Assembly: GCA_025210375.1 (NCBI GenBank)
Contig: JAOASB010000047.1
Span: 1-64,000 of the forward strand
Reading direction: 5' to 3'
From: Maledivibacter sp.
GTDB lineage: Bacteria > Bacillota > Clostridia > Peptostreptococcales > Caminicellaceae
DNA: 64,000 nucleotides
Part shown: one piece after another, positions 17,251-26,427 of the stretch
Numbering within the stretch: the first letter of the stretch is position 1
How the letters are laid out: each line of letters begins with the position of its first letter
Notes under the pieces: generated by a model
Databases searched by the model: none
Seen by the model: only the letters and a program-made list of their open reading frames with translations
Told to the model about the DNA's origin: nothing
Made by a program: the position numbers and the translations under genes

Positions 17251-18003
17251 TTATTTTAATATATCATCCATATTATATAAACCATTTTCTTTAGTAATTA
17301 AAAATTTAGCTGCTTTAACTGCTCCAGCGGCGAATACCTTTCGGGACATTGCCGAGTGCTTTATTTCTATTATTTCATCAGACCCAGCATAAATAACTGT
17401 ATGTTCTCCCACTATAGTTCCACCTCTTATTGCATGGATGCCTATTTCTGATTTTTGCCTTTTAGTTGATCTTCCATATCGGCCATATGAAAATTCTTTA
17501 CTATCTTCCAATTCATCATTAATGGTCTTTGCGATCATATATGCGGTTCCACTTGGAGCATCGACCTTTCTGTTATGATGCTTTTCTATAATTTCTATAT
17601 CAAAATCATCTTTTAGAACTTTAGCAGCTTTTCTTGCTAAGTCCATAATTAGGTTGACGCCCAAGGACATATTACCTGATCTAAACAAAGAAACTGCTTT
17701 TGAGGCATCATCAATTTTTTTAACAATAGTTTCATCTAATCCAGTTGTACAAATAACAGCAGGAGTTTTTGTTCTAACACAGTAATCTATTAGATCTGAA
17801 ACCATAGAATGATGGGAAAAATCAATTATTACATCTGCTTTAACATTACAATCGCTAAAATGACTAAATACAGGATAGTCATATATATCACTAACGTTTT
17901 TATCTATGCCAGCCACAACATTCATATTACTGTCTTCACCAATAAGAGCTGTAAGTACCTGACCCATTTTTCCATTACTGCCGCAAAGTAATACCTTTAT
18001 CAA
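17251..18003 (-). CDS. dapB: 4-hydroxy-tetrahydrodipicolinate reductase
   Basis: The 250-residue product has the N-terminal Rossmann motif C-G-S-N-G-K-M-G (about 7-14), the catalytic signature I-E-K-H-H-N-R-K-V-D-A-P-S-G-T-A (about 139-154), and the C-terminal I-H-A-I-R-G-G-T-I-V-G-E-H segment. It uses NAD(P)H to reduce the DapA product to tetrahydrodipicolinate. It is the middle gene of the operon, 21 bases after dapA. The length is normal and no key residue is missing. Confidence 0.95.
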   Translation of the reverse strand: MIKVLLCGSNGKMGQVLTALIGEDSNMNVVAGIDKNVSDIYDYPVFSHFSDCNVKADVIIDFSHHSMVSDLIDYCVRTKTPAVICTTGLDETIVKKIDDASKAVSLFRSGNMSLGVNLIMDLARKAAKVLKDDFDIEIIEKHHNRKVDAPSGTAYMIAKTINDELEDSKEFSYGRYGRSTKRQKSEIGIHAIRGGTIVGEHTVIYAGSDEIIEIKHSAMSRKVFAAGAVKAAKFLITKENGLYNMDDILK

Positions 18004-18024
18004 TGTAAAACCTCCTACCCTATA

Positions 18025-18903
18025 TTAAAGTAATCCATACTCTTTCATTCTAGTTTTAAGAATTTCTAAATTGTCATCGGACATATCCACTAAGGGCAGT
18101 CTTAGCTTACCCATATCCAGTCCCATTAGATTCATGGCAGTTTTCACGGGAATAGGGTTGACTTCCATGAAAAGTGAATCTATTAATGGTTTCATTTTTA
18201 ATTGAAGGGTACATGAGCCCTTAATATCACCATCTATAAACCTTTGAACGATATCGTGGGTGTCCTTAGGAGCAATATTAGCTACCACTGAGATCACTCC
18301 AGCACCCTTTAGGGACATCAAAGGAACAATCATATCATCATTTCCAGAATAAATGTAGAAATCATCGGGTACTAATCTAGCTATTTCAGCAATATGGGCT
18401 ATATTACCGGTGGCATCTTTGATGCCCATTATATTTGGAATCTTAGCAAGCTCTGCTAATGTACTAGGAAGTACATTTACGCCTGTTCGTCCAGGCACAT
18501 TATAAACAATTATTGGTGTAGTTACTTCATTAGCTATAGCAGTAAAGTGTGCAATAAGACCTTTTTGAGTAGTTTTATTATAGTATGGAGTTATCACTAA
18601 AAGACCGTCAACCCCAACCATTTCCCCATACTTACTTAATTCAATAGCGTGTTGAGTACAATTGCTTCCCGTACCTGCTATAACAGGGATTCTTTTATTT
18701 ACTTTTTCTACTGTGAATTTAATAACTTCTTTTTGCTCTTTATCACTTAAGGTAGTTGATTCTCCTGTAGTCCCACAAATAACTATGGCATCTGTATCTT
18801 GCTGTATGTGCCACTCAAGTATTTCTTCAAGCTTATCATAATTCACCCTGTTATTTTTAAAGGGCGTAACCAATGCAACACCGGAACCTCTAAAAAGATT
18901 CAT
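18025..18903 (-). CDS. dapA: 4-hydroxy-tetrahydrodipicolinate synthase
   Basis: The 292-residue product shows G-T-T-G-E-S-T-T-L (about 43-51), Y-N-V-P-G-R-T-G (about 134-141) and the Schiff-base lysine in G-I-K-D-A-T-G-N (about 160-167). It condenses pyruvate with aspartate semialdehyde, the first step specific to lysine. It is the first gene after the lysine riboswitch, and the ribosome binding site lies about 120 bases downstream of the attenuator. Lysine should therefore shut off dapA-dapB-dapH together. Confidence 0.95.
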   Translation of the reverse strand: MNLFRGSGVALVTPFKNNRVNYDKLEEILEWHIQQDTDAIVICGTTGESTTLSDKEQKEVIKFTVEKVNKRIPVIAGTGSNCTQHAIELSKYGEMVGVDGLLVITPYYNKTTQKGLIAHFTAIANEVTTPIIVYNVPGRTGVNVLPSTLAELAKIPNIMGIKDATGNIAHIAEIARLVPDDFYIYSGNDDMIVPLMSLKGAGVISVVANIAPKDTHDIVQRFIDGDIKGSCTLQLKMKPLIDSLFMEVNPIPVKTAMNLMGLDMGKLRLPLVDMSDDNLEILKTRMKEYGLL

Positions 18904-19021
18904 TCAGATCATCCTTTCATTTTAATAGGTATAATTAATGTAGCTAGGTTTATATGCTGATACCGTATTATTTTAAATCATATATATATTATTGTACACA
19001 AATTATTGTTTAAAGCAAAAA

Positions 19022-19285
19022 AATAAACAGTCAAGAGCAAAAAGTGCAATTGACTGTTTGGAAGTCAGCTTAGTTCCTTTTTGCCCTGTGTGAAATAGCA
19101 CTCCATCAAAAGACTGGGCAATCTATTGACGACAGTACTATACTTGTTCAGTATAGTCCCAACACATAGTTTCGGGGGATTTGGTATGTGTTTCGGCAGC
19201 TGCACCTTTCCTACAGAACTATATTCCCCAATAAGTTTAATCTGAAGTACTCTTTGCAAACTGCGGCCTCTATATCACAACAAAG
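19022..19285 (-). ncRNA. Lysine riboswitch (L-box) with attenuator, upstream of dapA
   Basis: Read on the minus strand, the leader shows the L-box core elements in order: GATATAGAGGCCGC near 19276, AAGAGTACTT, GGAAAGGTGCAGC-TGCCGAAACA, TGTTGGGACTATACTGAA, GTATAGTACTGTC, and the closing GGAGTGCTATTTCAC near 19100. The P1 stem (GTGATATAG with CTATTTCAC) closes the aptamer. A terminator hairpin (AACAGTCAA with TTGACTGTT, 19024-19061, followed by T-rich sequence) lies downstream. Lysine binding is expected to favour termination before dapA. It starts about 30 bases after the asd stop codon. Confidence 0.92.
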
Positions 19286-19315
19286 ATATTCTTTTATTGA
19301 TTTTTCTTTTGTAGT

Positions 19316-20311
19316 TTAAAGATTTTTTAATAATTCTTCAGCAATTTGTACTGCATTAGTAGCAGCACCTTTTCTAATGTTATCCGCAACAACCCATATA
19401 TTTAATCCATTATCTACACTGAAATCTCTTCTGATTCTGCCAACATAAACCAAATCAGTATCTTTGGCCGTAGTTGCTAGTGGATAAACATTATTATTAA
19501 GGTCATCCTGTAGAACAATTCCTGGACTATTATTAAATAAATCCTTTACATCTTCAATTTCAAAGTTTTTTTCAACTTCAACGTTTACAGATTCACTGTG
19601 ACAATCGAATAATGGAACTCTTACAGCGGTTGCAGTTATTTTTAAATCATAATCACCAAGTATTTTTTTAGTTTCATCTATCATTTTAATTTCTTCTTTT
19701 GTATATCCATTTTCCATAAATATATCAATATGTGGAAGACAATTGTTAGCTATTGGATGAGGATAAGCTTTTTTAATATTGTTTCCCTTTAAACCCTCTT
19801 CTAAATCTGCTACTCCTTTTACACCAGAACCAGATACGGCCTGATATGTAGAATAAACAATTCTTTTAATATTGTATTTATCATGTAGAGGCTTTAAAGC
19901 AACTACAGCTTGAATAGTTGAGCAGTTTGGGTTGGCGATAATGCCTTTATGCCACTTTAAATCCTCGGGATTTACTTCTGGAACAACTAAAGGGACATCT
20001 TCCTTCATTCTCCATGCACTACTATTATCTACAACTATTACTCCTTTAGAAGCTGCAATAGGGGCAAATTTTTCGCTTATACTACCTCCGGCTGAAAAAA
20101 GAGCAATGTCTATATCTCTGTCGAAGGAATCTTCCCTTAACTCTTCAACAGTATATTGGGTACCCTTGCACCTTACTTTTTGTCCTGCCGACTTTGATGA
20201 AGCGAATACATATAGATTTTCATATGGGAAATTCCTTTCTTCTAGAACCTTCAAAAAAGTTCTTCCCACCATTCCTGTTGCACCTACAATAGCTATATTT
20301 ACCTTTTTCAT
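19316..20311 (-). CDS. asd: Aspartate-semialdehyde dehydrogenase
   Basis: The 331-residue product has the NADP-binding G-A-T-G-M-V-G (about 10-16), the active-site Cys in N-P-N-C-S-T-I-Q (about 127-134), and R-V-P-L-F-D-C-H-S-E-S-V carrying the catalytic His. It reduces aspartyl phosphate to the semialdehyde, the branch point for lysine, threonine and methionine. It is transcribed ahead of dapA but lies upstream of the riboswitch, so lysine should not shut it off. A GTACACC/GGTGTAC hairpin (about 20365-20396) lies in its leader, role unknown. Confidence 0.95.
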   Translation of the reverse strand: MKKVNIAIVGATGMVGRTFLKVLEERNFPYENLYVFASSKSAGQKVRCKGTQYTVEELREDSFDRDIDIALFSAGGSISEKFAPIAASKGVIVVDNSSAWRMKEDVPLVVPEVNPEDLKWHKGIIANPNCSTIQAVVALKPLHDKYNIKRIVYSTYQAVSGSGVKGVADLEEGLKGNNIKKAYPHPIANNCLPHIDIFMENGYTKEEIKMIDETKKILGDYDLKITATAVRVPLFDCHSESVNVEVEKNFEIEDVKDLFNNSPGIVLQDDLNNNVYPLATTAKDTDLVYVGRIRRDFSVDNGLNIWVVADNIRKGAATNAVQIAEELLKNL

Positions 20312-20741
20312 GCCTTAACCTCCCATTCTTCATTTGAATTAAATAATGGCATCTATCTTTTTATGTACACCGCCTATTAAACTTAATGGTGTACCTTTAT
20401 AAAGAAATTACTGTTTAAATATATAATATGCCCAAAGAATAAGGATTGTTACATGTAATGATTATAAAGGAACGCTAATAAAAATACTGAATTTTTCCAT
20501 TGAAAAACAGCAAAAAGAAAACAGGCTTTCTTCCTTAATTGTGTTTAAATTACATATATGGTAACACTGATACCATAGTATGTCAACATAAAATAGGGTA
20601 TTTATTTTTTTGAATAAAAATCATCATGTTTCATTGCTATATTGTAGAAAATAACAAAAAAGTATAAAATGGATTAAACGACATAAGGATGTATAGAAAA
20701 TCATGTGAATTAGAAAAGAAATAATATATTGAGGTGAGATA
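20312..20741. other. Divergent intergenic region between asd and the M20 gene
   Basis: This 430-bp AT-rich region must hold the promoters of both divergent genes. A hairpin with 7-bp GTACACC/GGTGTAC arms lies at about 20365-20396, close to the asd start. I find no riboswitch core or coding frame. Confidence 0.5.
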
Positions 20742-21911
20742 ATGATTAAGATAAATAATGTTATTCAGGAAATGGGTAATGAGATTATTAGAATAAGACG
20801 AGAGCTGCATAGAATACCGGAGTTAGGCTTTGAAGAATATAAAACCAGCAGTTATATTTTAAGCTTTCTTGATAAGTTAAATGCCGATGTAATAGAAAAA
20901 GTTGCTGGAACAGGAGCCATAGCCTATTATAAAGGAAGTGAGGGTAGAAAAACCCTGGCCTTTAGAGCTGATATGGATGGACTACCCGTTATAGAAAAAA
21001 CCGATGCACAATACAGTTCCCTGCATGAAGGCAAAATGCATGCTTGTGGTCATGATGGACACTCAGCCATATTATTGGGGCTTGCAAAATATTTATCCAT
21101 GAATAAATCAACGATCAAGGATAATATACTTTTGATTTTTCAACCAGCCGAAGAAGGCCCTGGGGGAGCGGAGGTTATCATTAAAGAAGAGGTTCTAAAA
21201 AAATACAATGTGGATTCTATCTATGGACTTCATCTATATCCTGATATCCCACAGGGTAAGATAGGGATAAAGGCAGGCCCATTGATGGCACAGACAGGAG
21301 AGTTTGATATCGTGGTGAAGGGCAAAAGTGGACACGGTGCAATGCCTCATAATGCCAATGATTCAGTGGTTATTGCTTCAGAGCTTGTGGGACTAATACA
21401 GCAAATTGTCAGTAGAAATTTGGATCCCGTCGAACCTGCTGTCATAACTATAGGAAGAATTGAAGGTGGCGAAAGAAGGAATGTGATAGCTGGTGAAGTT
21501 ACAATGGAAGGAACGATGAGGGCTTTTAATGATTCCATATATAAAAAGATGAAGAGAAAAATTACTATCATATCTAAAAGCTTGGCAATGGCCCACGATT
21601 GTGAGATTGACATTGTTTTTAGAGATATGTACCCCTTTGTAGATAATGATAATAAATTAGTCGATGAATTTATCAAGGCCATAGGTGTAGATGATATTGA
21701 AATTGTCAAACCCCAGATGACCGCTGAAGATTTTTCATACTATCAAAGAGAGGTACCGGGTTTATTCTTCTTCTTGGGAGTCAGAAATGAAGAAAAAGAT
21801 TTTGTTTATTCACTTCATAATTCAAAGTTCAATTTTGATGAAAATGTATTGCTAACTGGAGTTCAGGCTTATGTAAGCATACTTTCTCATAGTGATGCAT
21901 TGGAAATATAA
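20742..21911 (+). CDS. M20 family amidohydrolase, candidate N-acetyldiaminopimelate deacetylase
   Basis: The 389-residue product is an M20D-type zinc hydrolase: R-R-E-L-H-R-I-P-E-L-G-F-E-E at the start, the metal motif M-H-A-C-G-H-D-G-H (about 97-105), F-Q-P-A-E-E-G-P-G-G-A (about 131-141), and a lid domain with G-K-S-G-H-G-A-M-P-H. The family includes N-acetyldiaminopimelate deacetylase, hippurate hydrolase and aminoacylases, which are hard to tell apart by sequence. Its place divergent to a DapH-type lysine cluster suggests the deacetylase step of that pathway. The N-acetyl-aminotransferase is not in this window. Confidence 0.75.
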   Translation: MIKINNVIQEMGNEIIRIRRELHRIPELGFEEYKTSSYILSFLDKLNADVIEKVAGTGAIAYYKGSEGRKTLAFRADMDGLPVIEKTDAQYSSLHEGKMHACGHDGHSAILLGLAKYLSMNKSTIKDNILLIFQPAEEGPGGAEVIIKEEVLKKYNVDSIYGLHLYPDIPQGKIGIKAGPLMAQTGEFDIVVKGKSGHGAMPHNANDSVVIASELVGLIQQIVSRNLDPVEPAVITIGRIEGGERRNVIAGEVTMEGTMRAFNDSIYKKMKRKITIISKSLAMAHDCEIDIVFRDMYPFVDNDNKLVDEFIKAIGVDDIEIVKPQMTAEDFSYYQREVPGLFFFLGVRNEEKDFVYSLHNSKFNFDENVLLTGVQAYVSILSHSDALEI

Positions 21912-21928
21912 TAGTGGAGGTGAAGGCT

Positions 21929-22897
21929 ATGAAAAAAGGTAAATTTACTATATTAGAGGTAAATATTCTATATTTCGCCATGGCTTTATTGCTAGTTTTT
22001 CTTGGTGCCTATGTCCAATCTCTAAACATAAAGAGTGGACTTTTAATTACCGAGTATATATTGGTGCTACTTCCCGTTGTTATTATATTGAAATTAAAGC
22101 ACATTAATTTGAAATCCTTTTTAAGATTAAACAAACTTAAATTAAAGCATGGATCAATTATCGTTTTAGCCACCCTATGTATCTATCCTGTGGCAATGTT
22201 TTTTAACTTAATTATGCTTACTATTTTAAGTTGTTTTGGATTAAATATAGAGCCTGTGCCCATACCTACTGCCGATAGCTTAATACAATATATTGTATTG
22301 TTTTTTATCATAGCAGTTTCAGCGGGAATATGTGAAGAAGTATTTTTTAGAGGATTGTTATTAAGGGTATATGAGAAAAAATCTAAAATGAGTGGGCTTG
22401 TAATAACGGCAATTTTGTTTGGTTTATTTCATTTCAATCTGCAAAATTTAATAGGGCCTATTGTTTTAGGATTAGTTTTTGGATATCTAGTACAAATTAC
22501 TGATTCTATTTATGCTGGTATTATAGGGCATATTACTAATAATGGCTTTGCCGTTACTTTAATGTATGTATCCAATGTTTTGCAAGGAAGGTTAAGTGAA
22601 TATGGGGATATGCCTGTGGATAGTACAGTTTTAAATACTGCGAAGCTATTTATGGCGACTATAATGATAGGAGTTATTGCTGCTATTACTGGGGGAATTG
22701 CCTATCTGCTTATAAGGGTTATAAAAAATGATATAAATTTAAGTAAATGTGTAGATGATGAAACCTCAATAGAGAATATATCAAATCAGCAGGAGATAAT
22801 CATTAAAGAAGAAAAATTTATACTGCTTAAGTTTATTCCAATTTTATTAGTAATAGTTATGTATGTTGTTTTTTCTGTATTACGATATTCTAAATAA
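21929..22897 (+). CDS. CPBP-family intramembrane metalloprotease (Abi/Rce1-like)
   Basis: The 322-residue product has about eight membrane helices and the CPBP motifs G-I-C-E-E-V-F-F-R-G (about 128-137), F-G-L-F-H-F-N-L (about 160-167) and G-I-I-G-H-I-T-N-N (about 196-204), which carry the glutamate and histidine residues of the active site. Members are intramembrane proteases or immunity-type proteins; no substrate can be named. I chose the ATG at 21929 because GTGGAGG (21914-21920) is its ribosome binding site. It follows the M20 gene by 17 bases and is probably co-transcribed. Confidence 0.82.
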   Translation: MKKGKFTILEVNILYFAMALLLVFLGAYVQSLNIKSGLLITEYILVLLPVVIILKLKHINLKSFLRLNKLKLKHGSIIVLATLCIYPVAMFFNLIMLTILSCFGLNIEPVPIPTADSLIQYIVLFFIIAVSAGICEEVFFRGLLLRVYEKKSKMSGLVITAILFGLFHFNLQNLIGPIVLGLVFGYLVQITDSIYAGIIGHITNNGFAVTLMYVSNVLQGRLSEYGDMPVDSTVLNTAKLFMATIMIGVIAAITGGIAYLLIRVIKNDINLSKCVDDETSIENISNQQEIIIKEEKFILLKFIPILLVIVMYVVFSVLRYSK

Positions 22898-23131
22898 TCA
22901 AGGTGAAACTCTATCTAAAAAAATGCCGCGAAGACCGTATGAATCTTGGGATTTGAATATATATTTAAAGGGGGGAATGGAAGACAATATAATAACATTT
23001 AAAAGCATAGGATTTATGAAAAAAAATATCAGCAAAAATAACCAATTATTACAAAAATTCTAAAAATATAATTGTTTTATGTATAAAAACTAACCCCTTA
23101 CTCAATAATATTTGAGAGGGGAGTGATCAAT

Positions 23132-23359
23132 TTGTCAAAAAAGAATAGGGACAAGAATAAAAAATTTAAAATTGAAACTGTGGAAGATAAGTGGAAGTAT
23201 GAAATTGCTTCGGAGTTGGGTCTTCTTGATAAAGTTTTAAGTAATGGTTGGGGGGCTCTTACCGCTAAGGAAACCGGAAGAATAGGTGGACTAATAACTG
23301 TGAGAAAGAAAAAAATAAAAAAAATGCAGGATCAAGAAAAACAAGTACAGGAGGGATAG
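23132..23359 (+). CDS. Divergent alpha/beta-type SASP (SspF-like)
   Basis: The product has about 75 residues. After a Lys-rich head comes K-Y-E-I-A-S-E-L-G-L-L-D-K-V, then N-G-W-G-A-L-T-A-K-E-T-G-R-I-G-G-L-I-T, the paired-helix pattern of alpha/beta SASP. The G-W-G-A-L-T-A-K-E-T-G segment resembles SspF-type minor proteins. I prefer the TTG at 23132, about ten bases after GAGGGGAG; a GTG at 23123 touches that box. The C-terminal tail is charged and Gln-rich. It should bind spore DNA. Confidence 0.8.
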   Translation: MSKKNRDKNKKFKIETVEDKWKYEIASELGLLDKVLSNGWGALTAKETGRIGGLITVRKKKIKKMQDQEKQVQEG

Positions 23360-23455
23360 ATTTTCTATCTCTTTTTTATTTTTTAATTTGTTTTTTAAAA
23401 TATTTTATGTATAATTTACTATTGTATAGAGATTAAAAAATTGGAAGTGATATTC

Positions 23456-24196
23456 ATGGAAGCATATAGTGGATTTGCTCAGGTTTATGATTTTTTAATG
23501 GAAGATGTAGACTATGATGGATGGGTAGATTATATAGAAAAAACATATCATAAAGAAGGTATAAAGCCCCATACCATTTTGGAGCTTGCCTGTGGAACAG
23601 GAAACATCACCAATAGATTAGCCAAAAAAGGCTACGATATCATTGGGGTGGATATATCTAGCGAGATGCTGACCTTTGCTAAGGACAAGGCACAGGATAT
23701 GGGCATTAACGTAAAATATCTTAATCAGGATATGAAAGAGCTAGATTATAATAAAAGTATAGATAGTGTATTATGTTTATGTGACGGAGTTAATTACATA
23801 CTTGATGAAAGTGATTTATTAGAAGTGTTTCAGAGGGTATATTCTTTGTTAAAGAAGGATGGTTTATTTGTTTTTGATATAAGCTCCTATTACAAGCTTT
23901 CTGAGATTTTAGGTAATAATGTATATGCTGAAAATTTTGAAGATATATCATATATTTGGGAGAACTATTTCGACAAAGCTGTAGGTATTTGTGAATTAGA
24001 TTTAACGATTTTCAAAAGAAAAGATGGACTTTTTGAGAGGCACCGGGAATATCACTATCAAAGAGCCTACAGGGTTCAAGAAGTATTGAGTATTTTAAAA
24101 AAAGTTGGGTTTAAAAGTATTGATGTATATAAAGCTTTTACCTTTGATAGCTATAGTGCTGATGACGACAGAGTGAACTTTGTATGTAGAAAATAA
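23456..24196 (+). CDS. Class I SAM-dependent methyltransferase
   Basis: The 246-residue product begins MEAYSGFAQVYDFLMEDVDY, common to a Firmicutes methyltransferase group. It has motif I I-L-E-L-A-C-G-T-G-N-I-T (about 39-50), motif II with the acidic Asp in I-I-G-V-D-I-S-S-E-M-L, and L-N-Q-D-M-K-E-L before D-S-V-L-C-L-C-D-G. The fold is clear but the substrate is not. I chose the ATG at 23456 because GGAAGTGAT precedes it; a TTG at 23441 is in frame upstream. It appears monocistronic. Confidence 0.8.
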   Translation: MEAYSGFAQVYDFLMEDVDYDGWVDYIEKTYHKEGIKPHTILELACGTGNITNRLAKKGYDIIGVDISSEMLTFAKDKAQDMGINVKYLNQDMKELDYNKSIDSVLCLCDGVNYILDESDLLEVFQRVYSLLKKDGLFVFDISSYYKLSEILGNNVYAENFEDISYIWENYFDKAVGICELDLTIFKRKDGLFERHREYHYQRAYRVQEVLSILKKVGFKSIDVYKAFTFDSYSADDDRVNFVCRK

Positions 24197-24276
24197 TAAA
24201 TTTATTTTATATATTTTTGAAAAACATGTATAATATTTATAAAGGTTGAGCATCTTAATAAAAACAGGTTTTAAAA

Positions 24277-24381
24277 TATAGGGTTTAGTATAGTAGAATT
24301 TAACCTATACATAGGCAAATACTTGATGCTTAAGGATATTTTGTATATGTATTAATTAAAAGTTTTACTTGAATCTCTATA
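24277..24381. repeat. Family B element, full copy (105 bp)
   Basis: It begins TATAGGGTTTAGTATAG and ends GAATCTCTATA. It ends eight bases before the cold-shock promoter -35 box. Confidence 0.75.
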
Positions 24382-24388
24382 TATTTGA

Positions 24389-24417
24389 TTGACACTGCAA
24401 CAGGGCTGTGTTAAAAT
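24389..24417 (+). promoter_or_regulatory. Sigma-A promoter of the cold-shock gene
   Basis: TTGACA, a 17-base spacer, then TAAAAT: close to perfect. The start ATG is about 57 bases downstream of the -10 box, leaving a leader of about 50 bases. Confidence 0.85.
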
Positions 24418-24473
24418 TAGTATGAGCTAGCTTAATCTTAATTTTTGAAAGTTTTAGGAGGATTGATTGTTAC

Positions 24474-24671
24474 ATGAAAGGTAAAGTAAAATGGTTTAAC
24501 GGCGAAAAAGGTTATGGATTCATCACTGGAGAAGACGGAAAAGATGTATTCGTACATTACTCTGCAATTCTTGGAGACGGATTCAAGACATTAGACGAAG
24601 AGCAAGAAGTTGAATTTGATGTTGTTGATGGGGATAAAGGACCTCAAGCAACTCAAGTTACTAAGCTTTAA
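24474..24671 (+). CDS. Cold-shock protein (CspA family)
   Basis: The 65-residue product is a single cold-shock domain with both RNA-binding motifs: K-G-Y-G-F-I-T (about 13-19, RNP1-type) and D-V-F-V-H-Y (about 24-29, RNP2). It binds single-stranded RNA or DNA as a chaperone. The start ATG follows TAGGAGG. It has a strong promoter and a clean terminator, so it is monocistronic. Its codon use is more regular than its neighbours, as expected for an abundant protein. Confidence 0.95.
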   Translation: MKGKVKWFNGEKGYGFITGEDGKDVFVHYSAILGDGFKTLDEEQEVEFDVVDGDKGPQATQVTKL

Positions 24672-24697
24672 TTTATATAAATGAATTAATAAGCTTA

Positions 24698-24726
24698 CCA
24701 GCCCTGACTAGTTCAGGGCTTTATTG
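24698..24726 (+). terminator. Terminator of the cold-shock gene
   Basis: AGCCCTGA-CTAG-TTCAGGGCT followed by TTATT. Confidence 0.85.
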
Positions 24727-24845
24727 CTGTGGATCACTTGTTGAAAACCAGAACTAATCAAACCTAAATCTTAGAACTTATCATTTAGAATTACGAAAGT
24801 ATCATTGGATGCTTTTGTTCACATAAAGCAGTTGGAGGGATTAGA

Positions 24846-25736
24846 TTGAAGAATTATATAGTTAGAGGTTTGGCTGCAAATAAAAGCATAAGGGTTTTTG
24901 GAGCTGTAACAACTGATATGGTAGAAAAAGCTAGAGAAATTCATGGTACTACCCCTGTTGCCACAGCAGCTTTGGGAAGGTTAATAACTGCTGGGTCTAT
25001 GATGGGATATATGCTAAAGGGTGATAATGATACCTTGACCTTACAAGTGAGGGGTGTTAATGAAATAAAGTCAATCGTAGCGGTTTCAAATTCTAAGGGA
25101 TATGTGAAGGGTTACATTTCAGATCCATATATAGATGTAAAATTAAACGAAAAAGGTAAGCTAGATGTGGGAGGCGCCATAGGGAAAAATGGTAAGCTAA
25201 TTGTTATAAAAGATCTTGGACTTAAAGAACCCTATGTTGGACAATCCAATCTAATAACAGGGGAAATAGCAGAGGATATAGCCGCTTATTATATGTATTC
25301 TGAACAGCAGCCTTCTGTAGTTTCCTTAGGGGTTTTATTGAATACCGATGGATCAGTTAAAGCAGCTGGAGGATTTATTATTCAGCCCCTTCCAGATGTG
25401 GAAGAAGAGGTTTTGATTAAGCTTGAAGAAGCAATTAAGGATGTGACTCCGGTTACATCTATGATAGATAAAGGTATGACTGCTGAAGAAATTTTGAAAA
25501 ATGTTTTAAAAGACTTTGATGTGGAAATAATAGAGGATAAAAAAGTAGATTTCATGTGTGACTGTACACGAGAAAAGCTTGAAAAGGCCTTAATTAGCAT
25601 TGGGGAGAAGGAATTAAGGGATATAATAGAGGAAGATGGCAAAGCAGAATTAAAGTGTCATTTTTGTAATAAAAAATATATGTTTAATAAAGAGGAGCTA
25701 ACCCAGCTTCTTGATTATGCTTTAGGTAATAAATAA
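24846..25736 (+). CDS. hslO: Hsp33 redox-regulated chaperone
   Basis: The 296-residue product covers the whole Hsp33 length. The N-terminal domain shows T-P-V-A-T-A-A-L-G-R-L and L-Q-V-R-G. The C-terminal redox switch carries the four zinc cysteines as C-D-C (about 238-240) and C-H-F-C (about 271-274). Oxidation releases zinc and unfolds this domain to expose the chaperone surface in the cytoplasm. The start is TTG after GGAGGG. It is probably monocistronic, just upstream of the tRNA cluster. Confidence 0.93.
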   Translation: MKNYIVRGLAANKSIRVFGAVTTDMVEKAREIHGTTPVATAALGRLITAGSMMGYMLKGDNDTLTLQVRGVNEIKSIVAVSNSKGYVKGYISDPYIDVKLNEKGKLDVGGAIGKNGKLIVIKDLGLKEPYVGQSNLITGEIAEDIAAYYMYSEQQPSVVSLGVLLNTDGSVKAAGGFIIQPLPDVEEEVLIKLEEAIKDVTPVTSMIDKGMTAEEILKNVLKDFDVEIIEDKKVDFMCDCTREKLEKALISIGEKELRDIIEEDGKAELKCHFCNKKYMFNKEELTQLLDYALGNK

Positions 25737-25858
25737 TCTTATATACAAAGCTTTTATGGACTATTAGATGTATACCTAGTGGTCCATAAATATGTTGTAA
25801 ATACAAGTATATAGTTATACTTTATTATTAAATAGGTTAAATTTATGTAAAAATTTTA

Positions 25859-25890
25859 TTGACAATAACTTCATTTTGCTGTAATATAAT
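25859..25890 (+). promoter_or_regulatory. Promoter of the tRNA cluster
   Basis: TTGACA at 25859-25864, then after 17 bases TAATAT (25882), overlapping a second candidate -10, TATAAT (25885). The first tRNA starts at 25911. Confidence 0.75.
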
Positions 25891-25910
25891 ATTTGTCATA
25901 TTGATCAAAG

Positions 25911-25986
25911 GGGCGCATAGCTCAGCTGGGAGAGCACCTGCCTTACAAGCAGGGGGTCACAGGTTCAAGTCCTGTTGCGCCCACCA
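25911..25986 (+). tRNA. tRNA-Val (TAC)
   Basis: The gene has 76 bases with a complete cloverleaf: acceptor GGGCGCA/TGCGCCC, anticodon stem CCTGC/GCAGG, anticodon TAC at positions 34-36, T-loop GTTCAAGTC, and an encoded CCA end. It is first of four clustered tRNAs. Confidence 0.97.
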
Positions 25987-26070
25987 AGTCAACAAAACTT
26001 TGTAGCGAACCTTTAGGTTCAAGGGAAGTTTTGTGGTTTTTATCAGTAGGTAAAAAGACTTCTTTAATAA

Positions 26071-26146
26071 GCCCAGATAGCTCAGTCGGTAGAGCAGGGG
26101 ACTGAAAATCCCCGTGTCGGTGGTTCGATTCCGCCTCTGGGCACCA
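26071..26146 (+). tRNA. tRNA-Phe (GAA)
   Basis: The gene has 76 bases, acceptor GCCCAGA/TCTGGGC, anticodon stem GGGGA/TCCCC, anticodon GAA, T-arm GGTTCGATTCC and encoded CCA. Confidence 0.97.
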
Positions 26147-26149
26147 TAT

Positions 26150-26224
26150 GCGGTAGTGGCTCAGTGGTAGAGCATCGCCTTGCCAAGGCGAGGGTCGAGG
26201 GTTCAAATCCCTTCTACCGCTCCA
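26150..26224 (+). tRNA. tRNA-Gly (GCC)
   Basis: The gene has 75 bases, acceptor GCGGTAG/CTACCGC, anticodon stem TCGCC/GGCGA, anticodon GCC and encoded CCA. Only three bases separate it from tRNA-Phe. Confidence 0.97.
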
Positions 26225-26236
26225 ATCAAATAATAT

Positions 26237-26311
<75 letters not shown>

Positions 26312-26316
26312 AAACC

Positions 26317-26343
26317 AAAAGACATCCTTTAGGATGTCTTTTG
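26317..26343 (+). terminator. Terminator of the tRNA cluster
   Basis: AAAAGACATCC-TTT-AGGATGTCTTTT directly after tRNA-Cys. Confidence 0.88.
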
Positions 26344-26427
26344 CTATTTTATAGAGAGTTCCAATGGACTCTAGACACTAAGCTTCTATTATATAGAATT
26401 TTTATTGCAAGAGGGTGGATTGAATTT

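Noticed and set aside
19065..19259. 64-codon minus-strand frame between asd and dapA
   Set aside because: It lies wholly within the conserved lysine riboswitch; the sequence is explained by RNA structure.
20320..20741. asd leader considered as a second lysine or S-box riboswitch
   Set aside because: Only a short GTACACC/GGTGTAC hairpin is present; the conserved aptamer elements are absent.
22863..23063. 66-codon frame after the CPBP gene, including a 28-codon piece starting at the ATG near 22978
   Set aside because: It starts inside the CPBP gene in another frame. The internal ATG is only one base from its purine box and the translation resembles nothing known.
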